The notes: a model not told the origin generated them from the sequence alone. A DNA stretch of 64,000 nt from Nocardioides salarius (GCF_016907435.1 NZ_JAFBBZ010000001.1:3844001-3908000), one strand, 5' to 3'. Numbered from the stretch's first letter, positions 50,870 through 60,045 are shown. Made by a program: numbers and translations.

Positions 50870-51761
50870 GCGCCCCCAGCCCCACCCGGTCGGCCAGCCG
50901 GCGGCCCCGGGCCACGTCGTGAGCCACCGGGGCACGCCCCTCGCCCAGCACCGGCCGCAGCTCGATCCGTGCCTCGGCGCCGTGGCCGTAGACGGTGCGC
51001 CCGCCCAGCCGCACGCCCAGCGCACCGGCGAAGGCGGCCTCCACCGGCCCCGCGTTGGGGCTGGGGTGCGCGCCGGCGTCACGGCGCCAGGCGCGCAGGC
51101 TGGCGGCCGGGTCGGCGCCCAGCAGCGTGGCCAGGGCCGCGGTGAGGCGTGCCCCGGGCAGGTTCAGCAGGTCGTCGAGACGAGCCGCGGCCCAGCCGTA
51201 TCGGGCGTGGCGGGCGCTGCGGTGGCCCACCATGGCGTCGAGCGTGTTGGCCGCGCGGTAGCCCAGCAGCCCCGGCACCCCGGCCACCGCACCCAGCACC
51301 AGCGGGGCCACCACCGCGTCGGAGGTGTTCTCGGCGAGCGACTCGAGCGCGGCGCGGGCCACCTCGTCGAGGGTCAGCGTGCGGGTGTCGCGGCCCACCA
51401 GCCGCGCCACCTGCGTCCGCGCCTCGGGGAGCCGGCCGGTCTCCAGGAGGCGAGCGACCTCCGCGGCCTCGCGGCCCAGGCTGGTGCCGCCGAGCACCGT
51501 CCAGGTCGCGACGGCCGTGACCAGGGCGTGGGCCACCGGCCGGCCCCGCGTCGCGCGCTCGGCCGCGCCGCCCAGCGCCACGCAGCCCCCGACGAGCACC
51601 AGCACGTGCGCCGCGCCCGCGCCGCGCCGGTCGGCGTACGTCGTGTGCTCGAGGCGGGCGGCCAGGGTGCCGAAGCCGGCGACGGGGTGCCATCGTGCGG
51701 GGTCGGCCAGCACGCGGTCGAGGCCGACCCCCAGCACCATCCCCACCGATCTGCTCAGCAC
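50817..51761 (-). CDS. cobD: Adenosylcobinamide-phosphate synthase (CobD/CbiB)
   Basis: 314 residues. This membrane enzyme attaches aminopropanol or its phosphate to adenosylcobyric acid. [44 protein letters not shown] and [14 protein letters not shown] are family signatures, with several hydrophobic segments. GTG 51761 has GGGAG (51768-51772, minus strand) in front; an ATG at 51740 ([11 protein letters not shown]) is an alternative. Only 11 bp separate its start from cobU's, too little for a promoter, so it is probably read from the chlID...cobS transcript through antisense cobU. Confidence 0.95.
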   Translation of the reverse strand: MLSRSVGMVLGVGLDRVLADPARWHPVAGFGTLAARLEHTTYADRRGAGAAHVLVLVGGCVALGGAAERATRGRPVAHALVTAVATWTVLGGTSLGREAAEVARLLETGRLPEARTQVARLVGRDTRTLTLDEVARAALESLAENTSDAVVAPLVLGAVAGVPGLLGYRAANTLDAMVGHRSARHARYGWAAARLDDLLNLPGARLTAALATLLGADPAASLRAWRRDAGAHPSPNAGPVEAAFAGALGVRLGGRTVYGHGAEARIELRPVLGEGRAPVAHDVARGRRLADRVGLGALIWLAPIAARPARRRRR

Positions 51762-51772
51762 TGGAGGCTCCC

Positions 51773-52297
51773 GTGAAGGTCCTGGTCACCGGCGGCGTGC
51801 GCTCGGGCAAGTCCCGCCACGCCGAGTCGCTCGTGGGCACCGGGCCCGTCACCTACGTCGCGCCGGGTCCGGTGCCCGAGGACGACGACGCCGACTGGGC
51901 GGCGCGCGTCGCGGCCCACCGCGAGCGGCGCCCGGCGGCGTGGCGCACGCGCGAGACCCACGACCTGGCCGGCGCGCTGGCGGGGGCCGACGGACCGCTG
52001 CTCGTCGACTGCCTGGGCACCTGGGTGACCGCCCTCCTCGACGCCGACGGGGCGTGGGACCTGGCCTCCGACGAGGTGGGCGCGCTGCTCGGGGCACGGC
52101 TGGCCGCGGTCGTGGCGGCGCTGCGCGACTGCGCCCACGACGTGGTGCTGGTGACCAACGAGGTGGGCCTGGGCGTGGTGCCCGCGCACCGGTCGGGCCG
52201 GCTCTTCCGCGACCTGCTCGGCACCACCAACCAGCGGGTGGCCGAGGCCTGCGACGAGGTGCACCTGGTGGTCGCCGGCCGGGTGCTGCGCCTCTGA
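51773..52297 (+). CDS. cobU: Adenosylcobinamide kinase / adenosylcobinamide-phosphate guanylyltransferase
   Basis: 174 residues. It phosphorylates adenosylcobinamide and transfers GMP to it. The P-loop GGVRSGKS is at residues 7-14, the candidate guanylylated His is His49 in VAAHRERRPAAWRT, and VVLVTNEVGLGVVPAHRSGR is diagnostic. GTG 51773 follows TGGAGG at 51762-51767. It lies between cobD and cobS, both on the other strand, with no space for its own promoter in the intergenic DNA. The likely source is read-through from cobK across antisense cobD. Confidence 0.95.
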   Translation: MKVLVTGGVRSGKSRHAESLVGTGPVTYVAPGPVPEDDDADWAARVAAHRERRPAAWRTRETHDLAGALAGADGPLLVDCLGTWVTALLDADGAWDLASDEVGALLGARLAAVVAALRDCAHDVVLVTNEVGLGVVPAHRSGRLFRDLLGTTNQRVAEACDEVHLVVAGRVLRL

Positions 52298-52302
52298 GCC
52301 GC

Positions 52303-53058
52303 TCACCCGACCGGGCCCCCGGTGAGCACGCCGAGCAGCATCGCCGCCAGCGAGAGCTCGACGGCGGCGCCCAGCACGTCGCCGGTCACCCCGCCGAGGC
52401 GCCGCACCACCCTGCGCAGCAGCGCGGCCACCACCCCGGCCGCCAACGCGAGCGCCACGAGGCCCGGCCAGCCGGCCGCGAGCAGCAGCGCGAGGGCCGC
52501 GACCGACCACAGCCCCATCGCGGGCAGCAGCCGCACCGTGCCGACGTACGCCGCTCCCAGCCCGTCGCGGCGAGCGCCCGGCACCCCGCGCAGGCAGCAC
52601 CCGGCCAGCGCGGCCCGGGAGGCGCAGACCAGCAGCCCGGCCACGAGTGCGCCGCGGGTGCTGGTGAGCAGCGGGGCCAGGCAGGCGACCTGCACGCCGA
52701 GCACCACGACGGTCGCCACCACCCCGGCGGGGCCGGACGCGCCCGACCTCATCACCTCCAGCGACCGCGCGGGGTCGTAGGAGGCGGTGAGGCCGTCGGC
52801 GACGTCGGAGAGCCCGTCCCAGTGCAGGGCGCGGCTGCCGGCGGCGAGCGCGCCGACGGCGACCAGTGCCACGGCGAGCGGGGGCAGGGCGAGCCGGGCG
52901 CCGAGCTGGCCGACCACGGTCACCAGGAGACCCAGCGGCAGCACCGCCAGCGGGGCCAGCAGCATCGCGCGGCCGGCGACGACCGGTGTGACCGCACGCG
53001 GCGGTGGCACCCGCAGCACGGTCAGGGTGCCGAGCGCCAGGCGCCAGGAGTCAGGCAT
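52303..53058 (-). CDS. cobS: Adenosylcobinamide-GDP ribazoletransferase (cobalamin synthase)
   Basis: 251 residues, a polytopic membrane protein that joins adenosylcobinamide-GDP and alpha-ribazole. LHWDGLSDVADGLTASYD carries the family's conserved acidic cluster, and RSGASGPAGVVA and GVTGDVLGAAVE are also typical. ATG 53058 overlaps the cobT-domain stop by 8 bp. A longer frame begins six codons upstream but is not conserved. Its stop is 5 bp from the convergent cobU stop. Confidence 0.94.
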   Translation of the reverse strand: MPDSWRLALGTLTVLRVPPPRAVTPVVAGRAMLLAPLAVLPLGLLVTVVGQLGARLALPPLAVALVAVGALAAGSRALHWDGLSDVADGLTASYDPARSLEVMRSGASGPAGVVATVVVLGVQVACLAPLLTSTRGALVAGLLVCASRAALAGCCLRGVPGARRDGLGAAYVGTVRLLPAMGLWSVAALALLLAAGWPGLVALALAAGVVAALLRRVVRRLGGVTGDVLGAAVELSLAAMLLGVLTGGPVG

Positions 53059-55183
53059 CCGTGGGCACCAGGTCACGCAGCTGCGCGACGTCGCGCAGCA
53101 GCGCCACCGCGCTGCGCAGCAGCGGCACGGCGGTGACCGCTCCGCTGCCCTCGCCCAGGCGCAGCCCGAGGTCGAGCAGCGGCTCGAGCCCCAGCCGCTC
53201 CAGGGCCAGCGTCTGGGCCGGCTCGGGGGAGCGGTGCCCGGCCACGCACCAGCCGGCGGTGCCGGGGGCGATCCGCTCGGCGACCAGCGCGCAGGCCACC
53301 GACATCAGCCCGTCGAGCAGCACCGGAACCCCGGCGTGCGTCGCCCCCAGCAGGTAGCCCACGGTCGCGGCCAGGTCGGCGCTGCCCAGGGCGGTGAGCG
53401 ACTCCACGGGGTCGGCGGCCCGGTCACCGACCCGCTCGAGCGCGGCGCCCAGCACCTCGCGCTTGCGGGCCAGGCCGGCGTCGTCGACACCGGTGCCCCG
53501 TCCGGCGACCTCGGCCACGTCGCTCGCGCCGAGCCCCAGGTTGGCGGCCACGAGGGCCGCCGCGGGGGTGGTGTTGCCGATGCCCATGTCGCCGCTGAGC
53601 AGCAGCTGCGCCCCGGCTGCGACCTCCTGCTCGGCCACGCCGCGTCCCACGGCCACGGCCCGCTGCGTCTCCTCGGCGGTGAGGGCGTCCTCGAGGTGGA
53701 TCGCGCCGCTGCCGCGACGGACCTTGTGCGCGCCGACCTCGGCGGGCAGCCCGTCGAGGTCGGCGTCGACGCCGAGGTCGAGCACCCGCACCCGCACGCC
53801 GTGGGCGGCGGCCAGCGCGTTGACGCCGGCGCGCCCGGCCACGAAGGTGCGCACCATCGCGCCGGTGATGTCGGGCGGGTACGCCGACACCCCGTGCCGG
53901 GCCACCCCGTGGTCGCCGGCGAAGATCACCAGCCGCACGTCGTCGAGCGGGCGCGGCGGCACCTGGCCCTGCACGGCGCAGAGCCAGGTGGCCAGCTCGC
54001 CGAGCCGGCCCAGCGCGCCCGCCGGCACGGCGAGGCCCGCCAGCCGCTCGGCGCCGGCGCGGGCGCTGGGCGCGTGCGGTGGCTGGACGGGGACGGGTGT
54101 GGTCACGGGACCTCCGGGAGGGGTGGGGGGACGGTCGCCCGCGCCGGTGGCGAGGGCGCGGACGAGCTGGTCGGTGACCTCGGGCGGTCGCACCGCGACG
54201 CGCACCCAGCCGGCGTCGAGGCCGGGGAAGGTGTCGCAGCGGCGTACGGCGACGCCCCGGGCGCGCAGCCGCTCGCGACCTCCCTCGCCGAGCCGGGCCA
54301 GCAGGAACGAGGTGTCCGAGGGCAGGGTCGTGACACCGGCCGCCGCCAGCGACGCGGCCAGGTGTACGCGCCACGCGGCGATCGTGCGGGCCCGGCGGTC
54401 GGCCTCGGCGCGCGCCACGACGGTGCAGCAGGCCTCGATCGCCGCCGTGGCGGTGGTCGAGACCGACCACGGCACCTGCTCGCGCCGCAGGGCGGTCACG
54501 ACGTCGGGCGCCCCGAGCAGGTAGCCGGCCCGCACCCCGGGGATCGACCAGTGCTTGGTCAGGCTGCGCAGCACCACCAGGCCGTCGAGCGGCTCGCCGG
54601 CCAGGCTCCCGGCCTCGCCAGGCACCGTGTCGATGAACGCCTCGTCGACGACCACGAGGCGTCCCGGCCGGCGCAGCGCGAGCAGGTCGGCGGCCGGGTG
54701 CAGGCGACCGGTGGGATTGGTGGGGTTGCCGACCACGACGAGGTCGGCGTCGTGAGGCACCGCGGCGGGCTCGAGCGCGAAGCCGTCCTCGGGCCGGGTG
54801 AGGACGCTGGTGACCCGGTGGCCGGCCTGCTCGAGCGCCGCGTGCGGCTCGGTGAACTGAGGGTGCACCACGACAGGGCGCTGCCAGCGCCGCAGCCGTG
54901 CCACCAGCGAGAAGGCCTCGGCGGCGCCGGCGGTGGCCAGCACGTGGGCCACCGGCACGCCGTGGCGTGCGGCGACGGCCCGCTCGGCCGGGGCCGGGTC
55001 GGGGTAGGCGCCGACCTCGTCGAGGCTGGCGCGCAGCGCGGCATCGAGCCACCCCGGGCGCGGGCCGGGGTAGACGTTGACGGCCAGGTCGAGCAGGCCG
55101 GCGCCGCGCACCTCCGCGTCACCGTGGTGGCGCAGCGGGTCGGCCGGCGGGGTCGACGGGTCGCCGGCGGCGGCGTCAGGCAC
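53051..55183 (-). CDS. CobC (PLP-dependent aminotransferase-like) - CobT fusion
   Basis: 710 residues in one frame. Residues 1-359 match the CobC/HisC-like PLP family (Rv2231c type), with the PLP Lys in VLRSLTKHWSIPGVR near residue 210, expected to provide or handle the aminopropanol-phosphate arm. Residues 360-710 match NaMN:DMB phosphoribosyltransferase (CobT): VIFAGDHGVARHGVSAYP, LLLSGDMGIGNTTPAAAL, GYLLGATHAGVPVLLDG. At the junction a GTG (54106) sits four bases after GGAGG, so CobT could also be made alone by internal initiation. Each half has normal single-enzyme length. GTG 55183 overlaps the cobB stop by 8 bp. Confidence 0.88.
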   Translation of the reverse strand: MPDAAAGDPSTPPADPLRHHGDAEVRGAGLLDLAVNVYPGPRPGWLDAALRASLDEVGAYPDPAPAERAVAARHGVPVAHVLATAGAAEAFSLVARLRRWQRPVVVHPQFTEPHAALEQAGHRVTSVLTRPEDGFALEPAAVPHDADLVVVGNPTNPTGRLHPAADLLALRRPGRLVVVDEAFIDTVPGEAGSLAGEPLDGLVVLRSLTKHWSIPGVRAGYLLGAPDVVTALRREQVPWSVSTTATAAIEACCTVVARAEADRRARTIAAWRVHLAASLAAAGVTTLPSDTSFLLARLGEGGRERLRARGVAVRRCDTFPGLDAGWVRVAVRPPEVTDQLVRALATGAGDRPPTPPGGPVTTPVPVQPPHAPSARAGAERLAGLAVPAGALGRLGELATWLCAVQGQVPPRPLDDVRLVIFAGDHGVARHGVSAYPPDITGAMVRTFVAGRAGVNALAAAHGVRVRVLDLGVDADLDGLPAEVGAHKVRRGSGAIHLEDALTAEETQRAVAVGRGVAEQEVAAGAQLLLSGDMGIGNTTPAAALVAANLGLGASDVAEVAGRGTGVDDAGLARKREVLGAALERVGDRAADPVESLTALGSADLAATVGYLLGATHAGVPVLLDGLMSVACALVAERIAPGTAGWCVAGHRSPEPAQTLALERLGLEPLLDLGLRLGEGSGAVTAVPLLRSAVALLRDVAQLRDLVPTDA

Positions 55184-56549
55184 GGTGCACCGCGTCGACG
55201 AACCGCTGCGCCAGCTGCGGGTGCCCCGCCCAGTGCACGTGCAGGTACGCCGCGTGCAGGCTGGTGCTCGTGAAGCCGACGGTGTGCCCCTCGCCGCTCC
55301 AGGCCGGCGCGGTGCCGGCGACCGGGTCGACGTGGGTGCGGTGGAACTCGTGGCCGGTGACGCGCTCCCCGGCGCGGGTCAGCAGCGAGTCGGAGACCGC
55401 GGTCATCTCGGGGTAGGCGAGCGTCAGCCGCTCGGTCATCCGGGCCCGCGCGGGCACCGCGCCGACCATCGCGACGTCGTCGAGGCTCTCGCAGAGGTAG
55501 AGCAGCCCGGCGCACTCGGCGACCGTCGGAACGCCGGCGGCCACCGCGGCCGCCACCTCGGCGCGCAGCGACGCGTTGTCGCCCAGGGCGGCGGCGTGCA
55601 CCTCGGGGAACCCCCCGCCGAGGTAGATCCCACGGGTGCCGGCCGGCAGCGCGGCGTCGGTCGCGGGGTCGAAGGTGACGACCTCGCAGCCACCGGCCCG
55701 CAGCAGCTCGTCGGTCTCGGTGTAGCGGAAGGTGAAGGATCGTCCGCCGGCGACGGCGACCACGGGCCGGTCCCCGGTCGTCGTGGCGCCTGCCGGTGGC
55801 CGCACCTGGACCGCCGGGTCCCAGGGCGCGGCCTCGAGGTCGGGGGCGCTGCGCGCGATCGCCAGCACCGCGTCGAGGTCGGCCTGCTCGGCCACCTGCC
55901 CGGCCAGCCGGTCCAGCGACTCGGCCGCCAGGCCGCGCTCGGCGGCGGGCACCAGCCCGAGGTGGCGCGAGGGTGCCTCGACGGCCTCGTCGCGCCCGAT
56001 GGTGCCGAGCACCGGGATGCCCGTCGGCGCGATCGAGTCGGCCACCTCGCGGGCGTGGCGGGGCGAGCCGGCCTTGTTGAGCACCACGCCGGCGACCTGC
56101 ACGGTCGGGTCGTAGGTGGCCATCCCGTGCACCACCGCGCCGATCGAGCGGGAGGAGCGCGAGATGTCGACCACCAGCACGATCGGCGAGCGGGTCAGCG
56201 CCGCGACGTGAGCGGTCGAGGCGTAGCCCTCGGTGCCCACGCGGCCGTCGTACAGGCCCATCACCCCCTCGACGACCGCGACGTCGGCGCCGCGGGCGCC
56301 GTGCAGCAGCAGCGGCGCGAGCAGGTCCTCGCCGACCAGGTGCGGGTCGAGGTTGCGCCCGGGCCTCCCGCAGGCCAGCGCGTGGTAGCCGGGGTCGATG
56401 TAGTCGGGGCCGACCTTGTGGCCCGACACCTCGTGCCCGGCCCGCGCGAGGGCGGCCATGAATCCCGTCGCGACCGTCGTCTTGCCCGCGCCCGTCGCCG
56501 GGGCTGCCACGACGACCCGCGGCAGCCGGGTGGAGGTGGGGGCGCTCAC
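55176..56549 (-). CDS. cobB: Cobyrinic / hydrogenobyrinic acid a,c-diamide synthase
   Basis: 457 residues. It amidates the a and c acetate side chains using glutamine. The N-terminal P-loop ATGAGKTT is at about residues 18-25 and the C-terminal glutaminase domain has the Cys of VAECAGLLYLCESL near 345. GHKVGPDYIDPGYH and YLGGGFPEVHA are family signatures. GTG 56549 overlaps the cobO stop (GTGA). In the oxygen-dependent route this precedes cobalt insertion by CobN. Confidence 0.95.
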   Translation of the reverse strand: MSAPTSTRLPRVVVAAPATGAGKTTVATGFMAALARAGHEVSGHKVGPDYIDPGYHALACGRPGRNLDPHLVGEDLLAPLLLHGARGADVAVVEGVMGLYDGRVGTEGYASTAHVAALTRSPIVLVVDISRSSRSIGAVVHGMATYDPTVQVAGVVLNKAGSPRHAREVADSIAPTGIPVLGTIGRDEAVEAPSRHLGLVPAAERGLAAESLDRLAGQVAEQADLDAVLAIARSAPDLEAAPWDPAVQVRPPAGATTTGDRPVVAVAGGRSFTFRYTETDELLRAGGCEVVTFDPATDAALPAGTRGIYLGGGFPEVHAAALGDNASLRAEVAAAVAAGVPTVAECAGLLYLCESLDDVAMVGAVPARARMTERLTLAYPEMTAVSDSLLTRAGERVTGHEFHRTHVDPVAGTAPAWSGEGHTVGFTSTSLHAAYLHVHWAGHPQLAQRFVDAVHRA

Positions 56550-57160
56550 CACTCGATGCCCCGCTGGCCCTTCTGGCCACGGTCCATCTGGTGCTTGACC
56601 TTGGTCATCTCGGTGACCAGGTCGGCGGCCTCGACCAGCGCCGGGTGGGCGCGGCGCCCGGTGACGGCGACGTACTGGCGCCCGGGGCGCTCGCGCAGCG
56701 TGGTGACGACGTCGTCGACGTCGACCCAGCCCCACTCCATCGGGTAGGTGAACTCGTCGAGCACGTAGAGGTCGTGGCGCTCCTCGGCCAGCGCCCGCTT
56801 GACCTCGGCCCAGCCCTCGGCGGCGTCGGCGGCGTGGTCGTCGGCCGAGCCCTCCTTGCGGCTCCACGACCAGCCGGCGCCCATCTTGTGCCAGGCCACC
56901 GGCCCGCCCTCGCCGGTCTGCTCGTGCAGCTCGCCGAGCCGCTCGAGCACGCTCTGCTCGCCGATGCGCCACTTCGCGGACTTCACGAACTGGAAGACGC
57001 CGACGTCCCAGCCCTGGTTCCAGGCGCGCAGCGCGACGCCGAAGGCGGCGGTCGACTTCCCCTTGCCGTCGCCGGTGTGCACCATCAGCAGCGGCAGCGA
57101 GCGGCGCTGCGCGGTGGTCAGACCGTCGTCGGGGACGGTGGTGGGGCGGCCCTGCGGCAT
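56546..57160 (-). CDS. cobO: Cob(I)yrinic acid a,c-diamide adenosyltransferase
   Basis: 204 residues of the CobA/CobO/BtuR type. It transfers the adenosyl group from ATP to cobalt(I). The P-loop GDGKGKST is at residues 30-37, and DLYVLDEFTYPMEWGW and VAVTGRRAHPALVEAADLVTEM are typical. ATG 57160 follows the bluB stop by one base. The end GIEW overlaps the cobB start. Confidence 0.96.
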   Translation of the reverse strand: MPQGRPTTVPDDGLTTAQRRSLPLLMVHTGDGKGKSTAAFGVALRAWNQGWDVGVFQFVKSAKWRIGEQSVLERLGELHEQTGEGGPVAWHKMGAGWSWSRKEGSADDHAADAAEGWAEVKRALAEERHDLYVLDEFTYPMEWGWVDVDDVVTTLRERPGRQYVAVTGRRAHPALVEAADLVTEMTKVKHQMDRGQKGQRGIEW

Positions 57161-57161
57161 G

Positions 57162-57806
57162 TCAGCTCCGGTATCTGTCGTGGTGGACGGCCTCGGCCAG
57201 CGGGCGGCGGCCGCGCCACCGGTGGCGTTCGAGGTCGGGGACGTCGTGCAGGCCGCTGGTGCGGCCGACGCAGAGCCAGGCGACCGGGCGCACCCGCGGC
57301 GGGATGCCCAGCAGGTCGCGCAGGTGCTGCTCGCGGTAGAAGGAGACCCAGCCGACGCCCAGGCCCTCGGCGGTGGCCGCCAGCCAGAGGTTCTCGATGG
57401 CCAGGCAGGTGGAGTAGAGGCCGGTGTCGTCGATGCTGTGCCGGCCCAGCACCTGCGGGCCGCCGCGGTCGGGGTCGTGGGTGACGACCACGCCGAGGCC
57501 GGCCTCGCGGATGCCCTCGACCTTGATGCGGGCGAACGTCTCGGCGCGCCCGGCGTCGAGGCCGGCCGCGTACGACGCCCGCTCGCCGGCGACATGGGCG
57601 GCGAAGCGCTCGCGGGTGGTGGGGTCGCGCACGACGACGAAGTCCCAGGGCTGGCTCATCCCGACGCTGGGGGCACGGTGCGCGGCCGCCAGCACCCGGG
57701 TCAGGGTGGCGTCGTCGGGAGCCTCGCCGGTGAACTCGGCCCGCACGTCGCGGCGTCGCTCGATCGCCTCGTAGAGCGACATCGGCGCGCTGTCCGGGGC
57801 CGGCAT
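57162..57806 (-). CDS. bluB: 5,6-dimethylbenzimidazole synthase
   Basis: 214 residues, nitroreductase-like. It cannibalises FMNH2 with O2 to make the DMB lower ligand. ERRRDVRAEFTGEAPDD, AAHRAPSVGMSQPWDF, VEGIREAGLGVVVTHDPDR and GLGVGWVSFYREQ are diagnostic of BluB. The ATG shares its A with the chlID stop (TGATG). Its presence indicates that the organism makes true DMB-cobalamin aerobically. Confidence 0.96.
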   Translation of the reverse strand: MPAPDSAPMSLYEAIERRRDVRAEFTGEAPDDATLTRVLAAAHRAPSVGMSQPWDFVVVRDPTTRERFAAHVAGERASYAAGLDAGRAETFARIKVEGIREAGLGVVVTHDPDRGGPQVLGRHSIDDTGLYSTCLAIENLWLAATAEGLGVGWVSFYREQHLRDLLGIPPRVRPVAWLCVGRTSGLHDVPDLERHRWRGRRPLAEAVHHDRYRS

Positions 57807-59851
57807 CAGGCCGCACGCGCGACGTCGGCGAGCGCCTCGGCGCTCACCTCGCCGACCGGCAGGTGCTCCGCGCCCAGGTGGGCGGCCAGGGCGCCGGCGA
57901 GGCCGAGACGCATCGCGCCGCTCTCGCAGTCGACGACCACGCTGGCCACTCCCTGGGCGGCCAGGAGGCCGGCGGCCAGGCGGGAGCGGTCGACCGCGTC
58001 GGGGCCGCTGGTGGCGCGGCCGTCGGTGACGACCACCAGCAGCGGCCGGCGCCGCGGGTCGCGCAGCCGCTCGACCGCGAGCACCCGGGCGGCCTCGAGC
58101 AGGCCCTCGGCCAGCGGGGTGCGCCCTCCGGCCGGCAGCTCCTCCAGGCGGGCGGCGGCGACGTCGACCGAGTGCGTCGGCGGCAGCGCCAGCTCGGCGC
58201 CGGTGCCGCGGAAGGTCACCAGCCCGACCTTGTCGCGGCGGCGGTAGGCGTCGAGCAGCAGCGAGAGGATCGCGGTCTTGACCTGCTCCATCCGGCGCCG
58301 CGCTGCCATCGAGCCGGAGGCATCGACGCAGAAGAGGACCAGGTTGGCCTCCTTGCCCTCGCGGGTGGCGAAGCGCAGGTCGGTGGGGCGCAGCAGCAGC
58401 CGGCCCCCGTCGCGGCCGCGGGCGGCCTGGTGGGGCGCGGCGGCACGCAGGGTCTCCAGCAGGTGCACCGATCCGCTGCCCGTGGCGCTCGCGCCCACGC
58501 GGCGTCCGCGCTCGGTGATGGCGCGGCTGCGCCGCCCCGCCTCGCCCGTGCCGGTGCCGTGGGCGGTGAGCAGGCGGGTGCGGTAGGGCTGCCCGGCGCT
58601 GACGGGGGAGCCCCCGCCGGCCGGTCGGTCGCCGGCGCCGGCGCTGGCGTCGTTGTCGGCCGGGTCGCTGCTGCTGCCGGGCTCGGCGTCGTCCTCCGGC
58701 TCCTGCGGGACGTCATACGGGCGGGACGTCCCCTCGTCCTCACCGTATGACGTCCCGCCGGGGTCGCTGGGGCCGTCCGGGTCCGGCTCGGGGTCGGGGT
58801 CGGGGTCGGGCGGCTCGGGGAGGTCGTCGCCCAGCACCTGGTCGAGCAGCTCGTCGTCCATGCCGGGCGCGTCGAAGGGGTTGCGGCGGCGCCGGTGGGG
58901 CAGCGCCAGCCTGGCCGCGGCGCGGATGTCGTCGAGCACGACGCGGTCGCGTCCCTGCCAGGCGGCGTGCGCGACCGCGGTGCGCGCGGTGACGATGTCG
59001 GCGCGCAGCCCGTCGACGCCGAAGGCGGCGCACAGCTCCGCGATGCGCAGCAGCGCGGCGTCGGTGAGCTCGACGTGGGAGACCTGCTCCTGCGCGGCGC
59101 GCACCCGCTCGGTCAGCGCGGCCTGAGCGGCGGCGTACGACGCGCTGAAGCCGACCGGGTCGGCGTCGAAGGCGATCCGCCGGCGCACCACCTCGGCGCG
59201 CAGGGCCGGGTCGTCGGGGGCGGCGACCTCGACGCTGAGCCCGAACCGGTCGAGCAGCTGGGGGCGCAGCTCGCCCTCCTCGGGGTTCATCGTGCCGACC
59301 AGCACGAAGCGGGCGGCGTGGGTCAGCGAGACGCCGTCGCGCTCCACGGTGGCGCGGCCCATCGCGGCGGCGTCGAGGAGCACGTCGACGAGGTGGTCGT
59401 GCAGCAGGTTGACCTCGTCGACGTAGAGCAGCCCGCGGTGGGCGCGGGCCAGCAGGCCGGGCTCGTACTCGGTGCGGCCCTCCGACAGGGCGCGCTCGAG
59501 GTGCAGCGAGCCGAGCACCCGGTCCTCGGTGGCCCCGACCGGCAGCTCGACCAGGCGCACCGGCCGCGACTCGGCCGCGACGTCGGCGGCGAAGGGGCCG
59601 TCGGGGGAGAGGTGGGTGTCGTCGCGGGGGTCGCTGGAGAACCGGTCGCCGGCGACGACGTCGATGTGCGGCAGCACCTCGGCGAGGGCCCGCACGATGG
59701 TCGACTTGGCCGTGCCCTTCTGCCCGCGCACGAGCACGCCGCCGACCTCGGGCGAGATCGTGGTGAGGAGGAGGGCGAGGGCCATCTCGCCGAAGGGGCC
59801 GTCGGGCTCGTCGGCGCCGACGACGGCGCAGAAGGGGTACTGCTGTGGCAT
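57806..59851 (-). CDS. ChlI-ChlD fused AAA/VWA chelatase subunit (putative cobaltochelatase partner of CobN)
   Basis: 681 residues. The AAA+ domain has Walker A GQKGTAKST at residues 43-51 and Walker B GLLYVDEVNLLHDH. A Pro/Asp/Glu-rich acidic linker (about 350-430) leads to a VWA domain with MIDAS motif FCVDASGSM near 515. In actinobacteria such proteins accompany CobN in place of CobS and CobT chelatase subunits, and no chlorophyll genes are present. ATG 59851 is preceded by GGGAG; an in-frame ATG at 59875 is weaker. The linker contains an in-frame copy of a 49-bp palindromic element (58706-58754). Confidence 0.92.
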   Translation of the reverse strand: MPQQYPFCAVVGADEPDGPFGEMALALLLTTISPEVGGVLVRGQKGTAKSTIVRALAEVLPHIDVVAGDRFSSDPRDDTHLSPDGPFAADVAAESRPVRLVELPVGATEDRVLGSLHLERALSEGRTEYEPGLLARAHRGLLYVDEVNLLHDHLVDVLLDAAAMGRATVERDGVSLTHAARFVLVGTMNPEEGELRPQLLDRFGLSVEVAAPDDPALRAEVVRRRIAFDADPVGFSASYAAAQAALTERVRAAQEQVSHVELTDAALLRIAELCAAFGVDGLRADIVTARTAVAHAAWQGRDRVVLDDIRAAARLALPHRRRRNPFDAPGMDDELLDQVLGDDLPEPPDPDPDPEPDPDGPSDPGGTSYGEDEGTSRPYDVPQEPEDDAEPGSSSDPADNDASAGAGDRPAGGGSPVSAGQPYRTRLLTAHGTGTGEAGRRSRAITERGRRVGASATGSGSVHLLETLRAAAPHQAARGRDGGRLLLRPTDLRFATREGKEANLVLFCVDASGSMAARRRMEQVKTAILSLLLDAYRRRDKVGLVTFRGTGAELALPPTHSVDVAAARLEELPAGGRTPLAEGLLEAARVLAVERLRDPRRRPLLVVVTDGRATSGPDAVDRSRLAAGLLAAQGVASVVVDCESGAMRLGLAGALAAHLGAEHLPVGEVSAEALADVARAA
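58706..58754. repeat. 49-bp palindromic element, copy 2, in frame inside chlID
   Basis: Read on the minus strand it has GACGTCATAC, 13 bases, then GGACGTCCCGCCCGTATGAC and GTCCCG, matching copy 1 at 31304-31352. It encodes GTSYGEDEGTSRPYDVP within the acidic linker between the AAA and VWA domains, so insertion there is tolerated. Confidence 0.85.
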
Positions 59852-59888
59852 GGGAGGCTCCCGCTCGTCCGCCATCGGATAGGCGCCG

Positions 59889-60035
59889 CGAGGCCGGTCT
59901 TCGGACTTCCCGGCTCGGCGCTCTCGCGCCCTCCAGGTCACCGCAGCGGGCCTGTGCCGGACTCTCACCGGCTTCCCAGATTCTCCCCTCCGCGCCGGCT
60001 TGTCTCTACCGGGCCTCGGGGCACCTCGTGGCTTC
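59889..60035 (-). promoter_or_regulatory. Cobalamin riboswitch 3 (minus strand)
   Basis: On the minus strand: GGGAAGCCGGTGAGAGTCCG, GCACAGGCCCGCTGCGGTGA, a GGGCGCGAGAGCGCC hairpin, then GAGCCGGGAAGTCCGAAGAC and CGGCC. These are the core landmarks of the class in the GGTGAGAGTCC variant common in actinobacteria. It ends about 37 bases before chlID and should control chlID-bluB-cobO-cobB-cobC/T-cobS and perhaps cobD. It is clearly diverged from riboswitches 1 and 2. Confidence 0.92.
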
Positions 60036-60045
60036 GCCGTCACGA

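Noticed and set aside
58706..58754. Promoter or operator function of the palindrome inside chlID
   Set aside because: No gene start lies just downstream in either direction; treated as a repeat element instead.
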